The notes: generated by a model not told the origin, from the sequence alone. A DNA stretch of 64,000 nt from Oreocharis arfaki (GCA_013398015.1 VZRR01007624.1:328484-392483), one strand, 5' to 3'. Counted from the stretch's first letter, positions 38,029 to 51,752 are shown. Made by a program: numbers and translations.

Positions 38029-38665
38029 TGTTGCAATACATAACTGCACTGAAATAATCTCAGAATTTAAATCAAACTAAATTCTTGCCCCCACTGTACA
38101 TAGAGGTTGTCTTTTACAATAATCCTGCTAATTATTAAAACTGATTGCACTCAGTTCATTGGCTGATGAATTTTATTTAAATTTTATGATCACATTTGAC
38201 CACCATCAAGTGTTGCCTTGTTTTTTAATATTCACTATGACATGTGAAACTACTCTGTGGTTTAGAAGAGAAAACAAGCACCAAAGAAGAGTCTGGTCAC
38301 AATTTATTTGTCACATCATTCATACCTGCATTTTGGGTAAGATTCTGTTATACAAACACCAATGCACAACACACCACAACTGATAAGAGATACAGAAAAA
38401 ATGTCATCAAACTGTACAATAAACATGAGATATCCTGTCCCTGCTGAAATAAATCATCAGGAGAAAATGTTCGAACCTCAGAAGCTGTTGAATGAACATG
38501 AATTGCTTCAATAAATGCCTCAATAAGGAATTTTGAAAATTTGTTCACCTTATTCTTTACCTACATGTTGCTGATATATTAAAAATGGTTCTGATATGGC
38601 CTTTGAGTTATAATCAATAGAACAGAGACAATGAGTGAGATTTCAAGAGTGAAGGCAAGGCTCAC

Positions 38666-38808
38666 CTTGTTGCTGGCAGGGTACTGATGCGAGTGAAGAA
38701 AACAGAGGGCTCCACCTCCACGTGGAGGCCCAGGGCAAGGTTCCTGTAATATCCTTCAGCATGTCCTGGTCCACCAGAGTACTTGAAATTCAAAATGGCT
38801 TCCAGTGT
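38666..38808 (-). CDS. TRAPPC9: TRAPPC9 internal coding exon (upstream of the two)
   Basis: This 143-bp exon belongs to the same TRAPPC9 gene. On the minus strand it opens in phase 0 after an acceptor TTTATTTCTCCAG and reads TLEAILNFKYSGGPG, then a GYYRNLALGLHVEVEPSVFF stretch and an ISTLPAT end. The last two bases AG pass to the next exon, where C completes Ser. The donor is AAG/GTGAGCC. The peptide matches the conserved TRAPPC9 segment around residues 850-900 of the vertebrate protein and differs from the mammalian form as I remember it only at a few conservative sites. No stop or frameshift interrupts the 47 complete codons, so the gene is intact here. The preceding exon, expected to end near the DYSHVK segment, was not seen in the 25 kb up to the right edge. 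TRAPPC9 genes are very large with long introns, which agrees with only two exons in 64 kb. Confidence 0.96.
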
Positions 38809-41800
38809 CTGGAGAAATAAAAGTCAATACCTTGTTAGCTGTTTTTCACTACTGTGCATTTCACAAGTTCAGTCAAATTAGGCCACAGAAGTGATTTGCA
38901 AATTTGCTTTCCTAACCCCTCCGTTCTGTTATCTCAGGAAAAAAGGCAATCTAACAAATAACTGCAGCTTAGGCAAACAGTTGCCTAATCCTTTTAAAAA
39001 CTAAAGAGTGCAGCACAAAGTCAGCTGGACTTCCCTTTATATAATTCCTCTCCATACCACATTCAACATTGAGAAAATGAAGATCTTATTTTTGCTTAGA
39101 AGACTTTAGGGTTTATGGAATGCTGCACTCTTTCATACTGTTGAAAAATATTCACCTCTTCATGATCTGTAAAATCAAATGGAAAAGCTTCAAAGTCTGG
39201 GGTCAGTAAGATTGTACAAAACTAAAAGAATCTGGTCTCTCAACAACTCACTGCAAACTTACTTCATCTCCATGAACTAACAGATTAAAACAACACCTAA
39301 CTGCATGCACCTTGTCTTTCTTTGTGTTCATTTTATAGGAAATTGCTGGTTAGTAAATATTAAAAATGAGAGTGATTGTCTAGCATGAGTCTTATGCACT
39401 CACTGCTCTCAGCAGCCCTGAGTCTTTATTTCTGTGAGGAAATTTGGGGCTTTGTGTCTTTTCCCTCAATGAACGGCATGGGAGAAGCTTCCCAGCACAG
39501 TCCCCATGTCATCATCAGTGTTCAGGCTCAGAACAGCCCTTTGATTGATCCAAAGAGATTAGTCACCACCTCCTCTTTCATTATGTTCCTGAAATACAAT
39601 TTGCTGGAAGCAAGGTGAGAATCTGGGAAGTGTCACTGGATTTATTTTTTTTTTTCTCAGTTTTCATTCTGGTCCTCGGGCAGCTGCTACAGCCACACCT
39701 CAGAGCAAGGCAGAGGTCGTGCCAGCCCTCCACCCTCACATGGACATCACATATTATGCTGAAGCCTATATCTGGAAGGACAGACACTTCTTAAAACGGT
39801 TTAGAAACAACACCAATTTTGTCTTTGTTTGGCTTTTAGACCATTCTTTATTAAAAAAGGCAAAAAATGCCAAACCTCAAGTCAACAACTTATCCAGGAA
39901 AGCAAATCTATTTATTAGACACCATCAGCCTTCACATAGGTAAAAGCACTCTGCCTCTCAGCTGAAGGTTTACAAAACAATCTATGAGACCTGTTAGTTT
40001 TTTCATAAGCTCTAAGGAACAATCTAAGGATTTAACAAAAAAAAACCCATTTCTGTTTAATACCATTCTGTTTATAAGTCTGGCTGAAGGAAAAGAAACA
40101 GAGACAGAATCACTTTCTTAAAATAACCACAATCCAGTAATTTAAAGAATATCAAATTCAAGAGTTTAATGTTTTGCTGCATGTGTGCACTTAACTGTTC
40201 TGCCTATTTCCAACTCGCTTTTAAGTGGGCTAATTTTAATTCTTAATTTAGTTTCATTAAAATTCATGAGAGTCATCATATAATACAAATAAAACCCTTC
40301 ACTGGGCACTCTGGACATACCCGTCTACTCTGTTTATGTCAATTCCTAATTTGCAGTTAATGAACTCAAGTTTATGTTATGTCAGGAGAGCTAATCAATA
40401 TTAAAGACAAAAATAAAAAAGCACAAACCCATTCAAAACATACTTCATCCTAATTAACCAGCTGGACCATTTCATAAAAATGAGAGCCAGGCTCTGTAAG
40501 TACAGGGATCTAACACTACTTACATTGCAATGTGAGAATGGACTTCAATTTCAATTAGGACACTGTGAAGACTCTATGCATGTTCTGTATTATTGCTGTA
40601 CTGCTCACAGTGTCCTGCTGGGAAAAGCTCCGTGGTTCACTCTACACGGGGCCGTGGTACAAAGCTGCTCCATCAGGCCCAGCCCCACGTCATTACAGGT
40701 AAACACAGATTTTAGCTTGAAATGTCACAGAGCATCACTATTCCGGATTCAAAACCCCTTTCCATCCTATACCAAGTGAAAACCCTCCAGAAAAAAAGGC
40801 TAAAAATACAACCATTATGTGCTACTGATGAGCAGGAGAGTTGAACTGCACCTTCACAATCTTGGTCCCTGTTGCAGTGGGGAATTTGAGAGAGAAATGC
40901 TGCCAGTGATGCTGTGTCTCCCCAAGCCCCACTGGAGGGAACAGGGAAGAGGGAATCCAACCATCTTCCATTAATCCAGACAGCAGCAGGACATCCCTTC
41001 TCAGCCAAAATGTAAGATCTAACTGGGCACATTTAACACTGAGGAGACAGGAGATTCTGAGAACTGCAGAACACCCAAACCTCTGTTCTTTCTATGGCTG
41101 TGATGATTTGCTGGACTCTGCGAATGTGCGCATGCACACAAAGAAAAAACAGCAGGCACACTTTACATCAGGACTATAGATGGATGTGTAGGGCTGGAGC
41201 ACGACTGAATGAAATGATTTTTTTTCAGGAGCCTTCAGGTGATTAGAGAAAGTTTTATTGATTAGGATTTATGTAATATGAACAGAAAAAACATTTTAAA
41301 AAACCCCCACAACAACAACAATTTCAATCTCCTTTTAAGCCTCAAAAAACTACTTCACCTATAACATGAAAGACTGATTTTCTATCTCTATGACAGAAAA
41401 AAAGAAATCCTGCACTTTCATAAACTTACAAACTTAAAATAATTAACCACTCTCTCCCACAGCACCTGCAAAGAACAGCCCAAATGCTACAGCTCCCAAT
41501 TTAAAAAATGTTGTATCCTCACTCCTTGTCAAACCTACACAAATCACAGCCTGAGCTGCAGATTCTCTTCAGCCTTACAAATCCTAATAGCATCTCTTAG
41601 ATTTCTCCAAATTGCATCACTGCAGACTGAAAACGAGATGGCAGGGTGTCCCTGTGAACATTGTTGTGCCTGCAGATGATCTATAAAAAAGAAAAGGAAG
41701 GAAGGATGGAGTGCACCAGACTCTCGGGGCAGGCAGGAAAAGAAGCCTATTGGTAACTGTTGAACACATCCGAAATTCCAAAACCTGTGGACTTGGAGGA

Positions 41801-44800
41801 ATTCCTGTTTTTAAGGAAGAGCTCCATTCTGGAAACTCAGCAGTAAATATTTACTGTGATGGTTTTGGCTTGAAAAATTTTTTATGATTTCACTGGTCCT
41901 TCCTTCTGTTGATGAAGAAAAGGAAGCAAAAGTGTTACTGCATCTGAGTTCCAAATGAGAGATTCTTAACCAACAGATTCTTAACCCACCATCAATGACA
42001 CCTACCAGAAATATTCCAGATAAACTATCAAAAATTGCTGGTTTGGTGTTTCACACATTTTGTCCTCGAACTATTTTCAGCAGAGATCTGGCACCAGTTT
42101 GTTCATGGAAATCATTCCCATATTCACTTTCATAATAAAATTTAAAGTAAAGTTAGAAAGGAAGTGCTATGTGATGCCACTAATGAAAAGCAAACCACTG
42201 GGCACTAAAGCTTCCTCCTTCACTGGCAGCAGTCAGCACCCATCTGCCAACACCTCAGTGGTGACTCTGAGCAGCAACACCTTTATGACTGATTTTTAAT
42301 TGCCAGTTCAATTGCAATCCACAACTCAGAGCAAGTATTCCTACTGAACTACTGCCACAGTACTTCCTACTCAGAAGTAAGGAGCAAAATCTAAAGAGAA
42401 TTTCCATCTGATTCTACAGATTATTGCTGGTTATGCAGAAGCTGGAACGTTACTGACAGAACAGAAATCTCCAAAAGAGGCAATGACAAAAGAAACAGAG
42501 AAATGAATGAGGGAAAAGCTGTGTGAAGGGCATTTCTTGTGCTGAGAAGAGAAATATGGCACTCAGTCCTTTCTCTCTGCTTTTTCTCAAGTGAGGAATG
42601 GTTGACTGCAGACTCAAGAAACTTTGCCCCCACAAGTAGTGCTCAAAGTTTTTATGAGAAAAATAACATTATTTTAACTCGAGAAGTTTTCTTAGACCAA
42701 GAGCAAGTTAAGGAACTATAAATCAAGGATATAAGGGCCCACCTGCAGAGATGTAATCATTACATGCTCTATGTAAAGGAAAATAAAACTTCCATAGAAG
42801 AACACAAAGCATCAGCCTAAGTTAGTATTAGCAACTCTCATAATCAGACCTTTTTTAAGAAAAAAATCTTCAAGATATGAAAAGCATTTACAAAGTCATT
42901 TTCTTTTAAACAGAAGGAATGAAAAAGCAAGCTGTAAAAAAACTTTTAAAATCTGTTGAAGAGCGAAATTAGAAATAATCAACAAAGAAACCACCAACAG
43001 TGAGAATTATATACACAGCGCATGAATTAGTACTCAGGAAACTCAAATTTATAGTAATATATTGTAAATGAGCAAACAATCAATAAAATGTTCATTTACT
43101 TTCCTCATTTCTGATGAAGATTACTTTTATGCATCTTAATTTTAGGTTTTGTAAAAATTACCAACTTGGAAACAGCTCAGATCAGAAGCTCCTGGGTTGA
43201 ATGTCTACATCATCTATTTTGCTTGGTCAACTTGTTTCATTATTCTTTGCTTCTTTATATTTAAACAATTTTACTGGCAATAATTGACTTTATCCCTGTG
43301 TGTATCTTGCTACTGGAAGAATCAGAATTTTCTGTTGTTATTACAATTTTTTGTTTTGCTTGGAGTATCCCTTCACCCCACCTCCTGCTCTTTGTGTTTC
43401 AGAGAGCCAGGCAAGATTTTGTCTGCAATTTTTTTCCAAGCGGAAACATAATTTTCAAAATATTTATTATCAATGTTTTCTGTAATTCAATTAACAAATC
43501 ATAATTTGTGAGCAAAGCTCACATACATCGTGTTTTCAGGTTTTTTCTAAATTCCCTTAGCACAGTAAAAATGACATTCAGTAGATCTCAGCATTTAAGA
43601 CAAGATGAAATGTCAGTGCTACGGGCAGTTTGCTCCTGAGGAACTGCAGATGCTGACTGCAATAAGACTAAAGAAATACCAGACTGAACCACTGCAGCCT
43701 CCTCCTTAAACTCCTAACACTTAAAAAGTAAAAACTAAGAGAAAAAATCAGGATGAAGACCAGACTCAAAAATATACAAATTCACAATCGAATCCTTCCA
43801 TTTTAGCTTCTGAATGGCTTCTACAACACAATTCTCATTAATGAGTATAATCTCTCGTGATTAGGGCTTGAAATTTGAAAAATAATTTATTGTAAGTGTG
43901 TAAGCTTCAAATATACCTTCCTTTGGGGGGGAAAAAAAAATAGAGATTACTTGCCCAACTGTAAACTTGATTTAATCTCAAATCCTACCCTACTCCTGAT
44001 CTGTTTCTCACACGAATTTCCATTAACGGTACTGGCTGCACACATTCCTGAGTGTTTAGCCATTCTTGCTGAATTTAGCCCCCTTTCTCACCTGTTGCCT
44101 TTTGTTTTCTGGTTTGTTTGGGTGTGGGATTTTTTTCCTTAAACTTACTATAAACCCCAGTTTTGTTAAATTCTCTCTGCCTCCCTCCCTCATTCCTCTC
44201 CTTCTCTGACCATTCTACTCCCATACTCAACCCTGGCCAGCAATCAGTAAAATCCTCATCAGTAAAAAAAGAGAAATTAAAATGTGATACTTCATCAGTT
44301 CCATCTCGCAAAAGGCACCAGAGGATCTGTCTCAACAAAATAAATTTCTCCATTTCTTCTATTGTGTGGAATGGTTAAATCTTTAAAGAGCTTTGTGTAA
44401 ATAAACCATGGATCAGGAACTTCATCTGCCTGGCTGTAACTAATTAAATTAGCTGGCAGTAACAAGGAGAAAGCGAGTTTCTCCAATGAATCACACTCTT
44501 TTCAAGGGCAGCAGGTGACCCTGGCAATGCCAAAGCTCCTGACAACAGCAGAGACAGCCCTAAAAATGTGCAGTACTGGATCAACCCCAAAAAGGTCCAG
44601 TCTTGCAAGCTGCAAGCTTTTAATCCAAGCACGTGGGATATGCTGGTCCAGCAACACGTTTCAGGCAGAAATACAGGGCATGGGACACAGCTGAATCATT
44701 TTTTTTAAGGAAAAGGCCAACAGGTGAGCATTGGGAAGGAAATGGAGGTGCCTGAATAGCCAAAACCAAGGAAGGTGAGACTCAAATACAACTTTGTAGC

Positions 44801-45898
44801 AATCTCTGAACGCAAGGACTGTGTCTGTGTTTAGCACAGAGCTCAAAATCCAGTCCTGACATCTGGAAATGCACATATCTCTGCCCATATGTTCACCTGG
44901 CTATCAAAATTAATATAGGTTAGCACTTCCTTGAGCTTTAATTTTGAATAGTCTAACAAAAAAATACTTGTCATTTTTGCTTCTTCCTCTCATCACCGAG
45001 TCTACAGCCCATGGTTCCACATGGCAACCCGACAAAGGATAAAGTCTGTATAAAACAAGAGGTTTAAAGGATAAATTTGTATTAAAAGAACGAGGCTTAA
45101 CAGCAGTGTTAAAGGAGGAGCAACTGGTGCCTCTGTGTCCATGGCCTGAACATCCTCCTTCCCACTTGTTCTCAGGAGGATAAAAGGGGAAAAATGAAAA
45201 ACACTCCCACACTGCTAAAGCAGAAAAGCAGAGACACTTCTGGCTAGCTTCAAATTCTCTAATTCTCCTTGGGAGGACAAAAATCTCCAATCTAATAGGA
45301 AAAGCAACCTGACAGTAGCATTAACTCTTTATTACTCCCTAAGGAAAGAACAGCATTACTGGAATCTGTGGTTTTGAGATACACACAACTCCTTAGCATG
45401 GAGTCTCTGGACCCAACTCTTGCTGCTAAACTCAGTCCCAAAGGACTTGGATATTGATATCCCCAAAGCTTCTTCCATGCAGGAATTCACATCATTCCTT
45501 CACACTCAGATATTCCTTTACTTGAAATACTGGTATTGAAAGGACATTTGTGGGGAGCAGTGGAGTTTATCAGTTGTGATGAGGAGAGCATCAAGCCTTT
45601 ACACCTCACAAGGGTTAATTCAAGGTATTATTTCAAAAATTGAAAATATTTCAAAACTTGAGTATTATTTCAAAATCAATAAATTGGTTCTCTCTAATGT
45701 CTTTAGTGTCTGGCACAATCTCAGGCTGCCCAAAAAAGGTCCATGTTAAGAAATGAAGATTAGAATTTGAACGCGTCAACAAATATATTGAAGTTTTCTG
45801 CCTGTAGAAAACAGTACCTCATTATTATTTTCAAAAAGAAATTATAAAATAAATTGAATTTTTACATGAAAATAATTGGTGGAGTAAGTGCACACGAT

Positions 45899-45962
45899 AG
45901 CATAGAATCACAGATTCACCAAGGTTGGAAAAGACTTCCAAGAGCATCAAAATCCAACCATG
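45899..45962 (-). mobile_element. CR1 LINE 3' tail, minus strand
   Basis: AGCATAGAATCACAGATTCA, AAGGTTGGAAAAGACTTCCA and CATCAAAATCCAACCATGGA are the reverse complement of a CR1 3' terminus. Only about 64 bp remain. Confidence 0.85.
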
Positions 45963-46410
45963 GACTCGAGATTGGCAGGAAGAGATCTGTTTGCTTCACA
46001 GAAAGAGATTTATTCATTGCACTCTCACTGGACAATATCATTCTCTTCACTCACAGTTAACCTGTCTGATTTTCTGATACACAAAATGTCCTTTACGGTT
46101 TTGCATTTTCATAAATGCTGTGACTGTCCTCTTTTTTTTTTCTTTATTTTTTTTCTGCTAAAACATACATTCTGTGCTTTTAAAGAGAAATTAAAAACCC
46201 AAGAAAGAGCAGAAAGCACCTATACATTTCTCTGCATGCCAGTCCTGAAGCAAATCTGAATCTACTGGAAATCTTCATTGATCAAGGTAGAATTCCTAAT
46301 TTTCCCCAAGTAAGAAAAGGAGACTCTCCCTGTAGATATTGTTCCTTAGAGCACCAAATAGAGCAGTAATTGATAGCAGGAGCCCTGATACATGCATTAT
46401 AAAAAGGATA

Positions 46411-46448
46411 TGCATATGTAATTATCTTGTAGTGCATATGTAATCATC
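46411..46448. promoter_or_regulatory. Candidate regulatory segment: duplicated POU/octamer-like sites
   Basis: TGCATATGTAATTATC at 46411-46426 and TGCATATGTAATCATC at 46433-46448 match at 15 of 16 bases and start 22 bp apart, about two helical turns. ATGCATAT and TAATTA parts resemble POU-homeodomain sites. Nearby are CATGCATTAT (46391) and CATGCTAATTT (46480s). Function is inferred, not shown. Confidence 0.35.
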
Positions 46449-46901
46449 CTCCAGGACCCAACTGCAGCATGCACTCTCCATGCTAATTTTTCTCCTCTGT
46501 ATTCCATTAAAAATACACATGGCAACTACAAAAGCCAGGATAAAATCCTTAACAACTGATTAAGCAATGAAATAAATCGTGCCTCTGCAGCAAGTCAGAC
46601 CTTTTTATGTACAAATACAAACAAAGCCCACATTGCCACTCCAGTTAAGCTTCTCTGTCAGTCTAACACACAATTAAATGTAATTTTTAGCACCTGTGTT
46701 AGCCAGGTGAATTTACACACCGGGTTTAGTGAACAAGGTGCCTGTTGTGTTGAGCTCTGGGGCAGTGTTACTCAGGTGTCCCCAGTGTACACACACGGAC
46801 TCTCAGCAGCTACTCCTGCACCACACCAGAGTTTATGGAGCTCATCCATCCACATTTCTGTCTAGTAAAACCCCTGAACAATGGAAGTGCTGCATCTCCT
46901 T

Positions 46902-47113
46902 GTAAAAATAGCACAATGGCAATGGCAAGTAGCTAAAGCGGCTAAATATAGCTCCTGCAGGCATATACTGGGAATTAAATAGTACATTTTACCCCTCCCC
47001 AGTCCTAAATCAGTAAGCTTCAACAAGGAATCTCTAGTGAATACACATAGGAGCTCAATAAATCCCCCTTAAGCTTACAAGGCATATTCTGAATCTGTGC
47101 AGGCTAAAAATAG
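46902..47113. promoter_or_regulatory. Candidate MEF2-like site cluster
   Basis: CTAAATATAG at 46942-46951 and CTAAAAATAG at 47104-47113 fit the MEF2 consensus YTAWWWWTAR, and GTAAAAATAG at 46902-46911 misses only the first base. Such sites are fairly common in AT-rich DNA, so this is weak alone. Its interest comes from lying within 700 bp of the duplicated POU-like sites. Confidence 0.22.
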
Positions 47114-47896
47114 CCGTGTTTATAATGAGAATGGAGATGTGAGCAGAATAACATTAAGCTTAAAGGCAGGCACGGTGCAGTCATTCTGCATTAACAAATA
47201 GGGTGAATCAAAGGTCACTCTGACAAACAGACACAAAGGCTGACAGATAAAATATAATATCCAGCAATCTTGTGCTGAAGAGCATTCATTTCTCATTAAA
47301 CTCTGCAGTTCCTAATTGCCTATTGCAGCCACACATTCACAAGTGATTTTGTGTGCCTTTTTTAGCTGGAATACAAGTTGTTACTTCCTAAAGATAGAAG
47401 AGAGGAACACACAGCATAATTCCCCTGGACAATATTCCCTCCTAGAGTTTAAATCCCCTCTGGAAATAGTCAGGAAATACAATACATAATTCTTTTTGTT
47501 GTATTAATCACAGAATTCTGCCTTCTTTAATTAAAGGCAAATTGCATCCAGGCCTCCTGGGTCCCACTATTGCAGCTGGATGCCCAAGGGGCAGATGCAC
47601 ATTCTCAGCTGCCTCAGAGGTTTTGCCTCCCTCAGCCTGGGTCCCAGCACTGCTGACCACAGCTATCACAGCATCTCATTCTTGGCTGAGATACAGATAA
47701 GAGATTAAAAATAATTTTAAAACAAGTAACTTTTCTTGTGTAACATTCCCATGGAGAGTTTTCTGTCTGCAGAATCTGTTAGAAAAAAACGTGTGCTAGG
47801 GACCAAGGCAGCCCTGCATGCTCTTCTTGGAGGATTGGAAGGAACGGAAGGGCAAGTCAGAACATATGTTCCTCAATAATTTCTCTGATTCTGAAG

Positions 47897-48475
47897 TCAC
47901 AGAATCATAGAACGGCATCAGTTGGAATGGACCTTAAAGATCATCTCATTCCAATGCCCCCTGACATGGGGGGACACTTTCCACTAGACCAGGTTGCTCA
48001 GAGCCCCATCCAGTTTGGCCTAGAACACTTCCAGGGATCCAGGGGCAGCCACAGCTTCCCTGGGCAACCCGTGCCAGAGCCTCACCATCCTCACAGTAAA
48101 GAATGTTTTTGCTCATATCCAAACTAAGCCTACTCTCTTTCCGTTTGAAGCCATTCCTGTTCGTCCTGTCACTCCAGGCCCTTGCAGTCTCTCTCCATCT
48201 TTCTTGTTGGCTCCCTGCAGGTACTGGAAGCCTGCAATTCCCTCACCCTGAAGCTGCCTCCTTTCCAGGCTGAACAATCCCAATTCTCTCAGTCTTTCTC
48301 AGAGCAGAGCTGCTCCGTCCCTCCAATCATCTTGGTGGTCCCTTCTGCACTTGCTCCAACAGTTCCATGTCCTTCCTGTGCTGGGACCCCAAAGCTGGAC
48401 ACAGCTCTGCAGGTGGGGTCTGACCAGAGCAGAGGGGCAGAATCCCCTCCCTTGACCAGCTGCCCACACAGCTTT
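47897..48475 (-). mobile_element. CR1 LINE 3' part, minus strand (~580 bp)
   Basis: Complete 3' terminus (CACAGAATCATAGAACGG) through the 3' UTR into the end of the reverse transcriptase ORF, recognisable antisense by CCAGGCTGAACAATCCCAA, CTTGCTCCAACAGTTCCATG and the CAGGTGGGGTCTGACCAG block. It is 5'-truncated with a broken ORF. Open frames of 93 and 110 codons in the interval are by-products. Confidence 0.96.
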
Positions 48476-51400
48476 GGATAAATCCTGCCCTGACTGAAGT
48501 AGGATGGTACAAAGAGAGAGTAAATGCAGGAGCAGACGTTGATGAACAAATCACAGACACAGACACACACCCTTCCAAGGGGAAATTTCTCTCTGTGGAG
48601 ACCACCTGGTTCTCCCAGCAGTGGCTAAGAACATGCTGGGTGCTGTAAAGCAGCATCACTGAATGTATTTCCTCACTGAAACCTGTTCATTTCACCCCAT
48701 AGGCAGAGTCCACAAGAGTGAAGGCACAAATGCTGGCAGATCCCTTCTCACTAAAGGCACACCCTGTGAGAGATGGGTAAAGCCAAGATGTGGGCATAAC
48801 AAAGAACATGTCTCCAGCATAAAAAACCCACATGTCATGAAACCATACATGAAATAACATATAAAAACAGTCACAATGCAGAAAGAACTTCAGAAAAAAA
48901 CAGAAGCAAGTGCTGAAGAAGTGGCTCCCCAGTTGGGACTGACACCTCTAATCAGTGTTCCTGCTCATTCACAAGGTCACCTCTCACTTCAGAGAGTGCA
49001 AACACAGGGATTTCTTTAATGGCTACACACCACATCTGGCTGCTCCAGACTCAGCAAACAAGTATTGCCTTTCAGAATTTATCTGAGTTTACCAAGTGAG
49101 AATTTTACAAAGCTCTACGACATTGCTAAGGTCTGCAAATGTGAGGATGAGTCCTCCTCCAACCTTCCCACCAAAGCAACACCACCAAGCCTGAATAAGT
49201 TCATGTGCAACAACCTCAAGTCCCTGGGTAACACCACAAATTTATTCAATTTTGCTTTTTCATGCCAAACATTTCTACACTGTTTCACTCTTCCTCAGCA
49301 CATCCCATCCCTTCTCTGTTTCTTCTGTTTCCACCATGTCCTCTGTGAGAAAAGAGAGTAAGACTGCACACAGAGGTAAGGACTCTTTGAAGAAAACCTT
49401 TTCGGTTTGTTCTCTATTCCTTTACCTTCTAACATTCTATGCCTAATATTCTGCTTTGTAGAATGTCTCGTGCTTCCAAGATCTCTACCTGCACTGCAAT
49501 GGTTAATTCAGAGTCCGTCGCTGTGCATTTGGAATCAAGACTCCATTTCCTTCACGTGCATTACTCTGCCATGCACATGTGGATCAATGCTGATCTTCAC
49601 CTCAAACTTTACCAACCCACCCCTACTGCAGGGTAAGCCTGTAATCCCCAAGAGCTGGTGTGCTATCCTTGATGATCTTTGGCACATTCCTGATCATTCT
49701 AATGCCCAGATCCTTTATGAGCATGCACAGGCACAGCACGGTCCCAAGGAATTAGGCAGGAGATCACCCTGCAGTGTGTGAATGGGACATTTATCCTACC
49801 TTGAACCAGCTCAACTTGTGATGAGACCTCACTTTTATCTCACAGCACACTTGTCTCTCTCAAAGAGCTTTTTGCCAGAGTCTCTGGAAGTGTTTTAGGA
49901 ATCAAGTGAGCAGTACGAATGATCTTCTCTTTGTTCAGGAGCTCTGAACATGTTTCAAAGAACTCTGACAGATTTGCTTACCATGATGCTGCCCTCGTTA
50001 AAAAAACCCATTTCAACAGTATCCCAACATCTGTACCTTATAATTAACTGTGCAGTTTCATTTCTGGTTTTACCATATTTACCAACAATGTGTAAAGTAA
50101 CTGTGTTAATTACTCTGCTTCCCCAATGGCAACATAAAACTTGACTTTTCAAAGTTAGAAACTTTTGAACATTAGAAAACATGAAGATAATATTCCAGAC
50201 TAAGAAGGAAGAATCACATGCACCCCCCCCTACGGGCATAAGGTCATACACAGGTCCAAGGCCACCACCATTACCTAAGTAAGAATAATTCAGAGTTTCT
50301 ATTTTACAACACAGGGATCCATCCCATACAAATGGTTTCATGCAGATCTCAAATCTATTCACTGTTCAAAACACTCTGCTGAAGAACCCAGCTCCCTACA
50401 CTATGTGTATAATTTTTATTCATAATATTATTGTACTAGACTCTGAAGAAAAATTATACTCAAACCCTAAAAAGATAAAAATCCTCCTCTGCAATAACTG
50501 AAGTACCTTAAAAAGAAACAATGCATCCAGCAAATCAGAAAAAAACCCCAATTATGTGAAAGATCCTTGGAACTGATCAGATTTTTACATAAGAGCTCTT
50601 TGGAATTCTTGGGTTAAACAATCCTCATTTCTTCAGGAATTCCTCTGATTAGAAGGGATAAGCCCAATTAGTGAATTTTCAAAAGTAGAAGCAAATGAAG
50701 AAAGGGGCTTTAAAAGAGGAATGCTTGAACAACTTAATCTATAGATCTGTTTATTCAGCACAGACATTAACACATAAATATGAGAGACTGAGAACTTCAG
50801 ATTTTTCAGCTGCTACTTGGGTTGGACACAGAGGCTTCAGTAGCACCATCACTTTTATAATCAGTAAAGTTACTGAGCGAATTTTACACTGATTTTATGA
50901 GTTTAATACAGAATGAATACTGCAGATTCCTACTCCTTAATACGATGATCAACAGAATAAGAAAAGAGTGAAATTAGTTTTCAAGAACTAAGACTTCAGA
51001 AATTAGATCTGTCCTCTAGCCTGGCTAGAAATGGGTTCTTTGAGTTGCAGAACAGCAACACTTTCCATTCTGATGTATCTTCTGTCTTTCCCTGGGCAGG
51101 CTCTTTGAAAGTCAATATGCCAAGCAACCAAACCTTCACTCTTCACCATTAAAACAGTGAGCACTCCTATAAACTCACTGTATGTGATTCCCTCAAATGT
51201 TTCCCCTCAGTACAGGGAATTTGGACTTAGCTCTTCAGTAAACATGAGAAAAATAATTGCAGCTACGAATCAGACACAGAGATGACATTAAAATTAATTT
51301 CCACTCTTCCCTGACCCCATTTTGGCATAATTCAGCCAGGCGGACACGGCCTGTGCTGGCCGGCTCCAGTCCCACCTGCACTGGGGACTCCTGAAGGCTG

Positions 51401-51752
51401 AGAATACACCTTAAATTCCATGATGTTACCACAAAAACAGGCAAATTTTCCAGAGGTGAAGGTCACAAAGCAAATGAGAAGTGTAGCAAAATGCTCTCTC
51501 AGAAACAGAGATTTATAAAGGACTTGTCAGGGACAATCTGACCAATCTGCAGCAAGTGTTTGGTGCTGATTTCTGAGCGTGAGCTCAGACAATACTTGAA
51601 CCATCCCTGTTTTCCAGCTGCCATGACTGACACATCCGTATTCTTCACATACATCAATAATGCTCTAAAAATAACAGACCATCCTACAAAAATAACATTT
51701 TTAAAAGGCTTAATTCATGTTGTTACTTTTGAATTCTCTCCCTCCAACAAAT

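Larger units (their letters stand above)
27594..38665 (-). other. TRAPPC9: Complete TRAPPC9 intron between the two exons (11,072 bp)
   Basis: On the minus strand this intron runs from GTGAGCC (38665 downward) to CATCTGAACAG (27594). It interrupts a serine codon after its second base. It holds unique AT-rich DNA, a 35-bp tandem duplication at 28829-28893, the ~210-bp duplication with an internal N at 30676-31093, a T/G-rich tract near 32.3 kb, a 34-bp imperfect duplication near 35.3 kb, and a short TAT repeat near 38.0 kb. I saw no recognisable CR1 or LTR element inside it, which is notable beside the repeat-bearing flanking introns. No further coding exon was recognised. Confidence 0.92.

Noticed and set aside
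39376..39618. 80-codon plus-strand frame ending at a GTGAGA donor-like site
   Set aside because: It is antisense to TRAPPC9 with no family similarity, and a single donor-like hexamer is weak evidence.
49470..50130. Segment that reads like an old interspersed repeat or conserved noncoding DNA
   Set aside because: I could not match it reliably to any repeat family or protein from the sequence alone.
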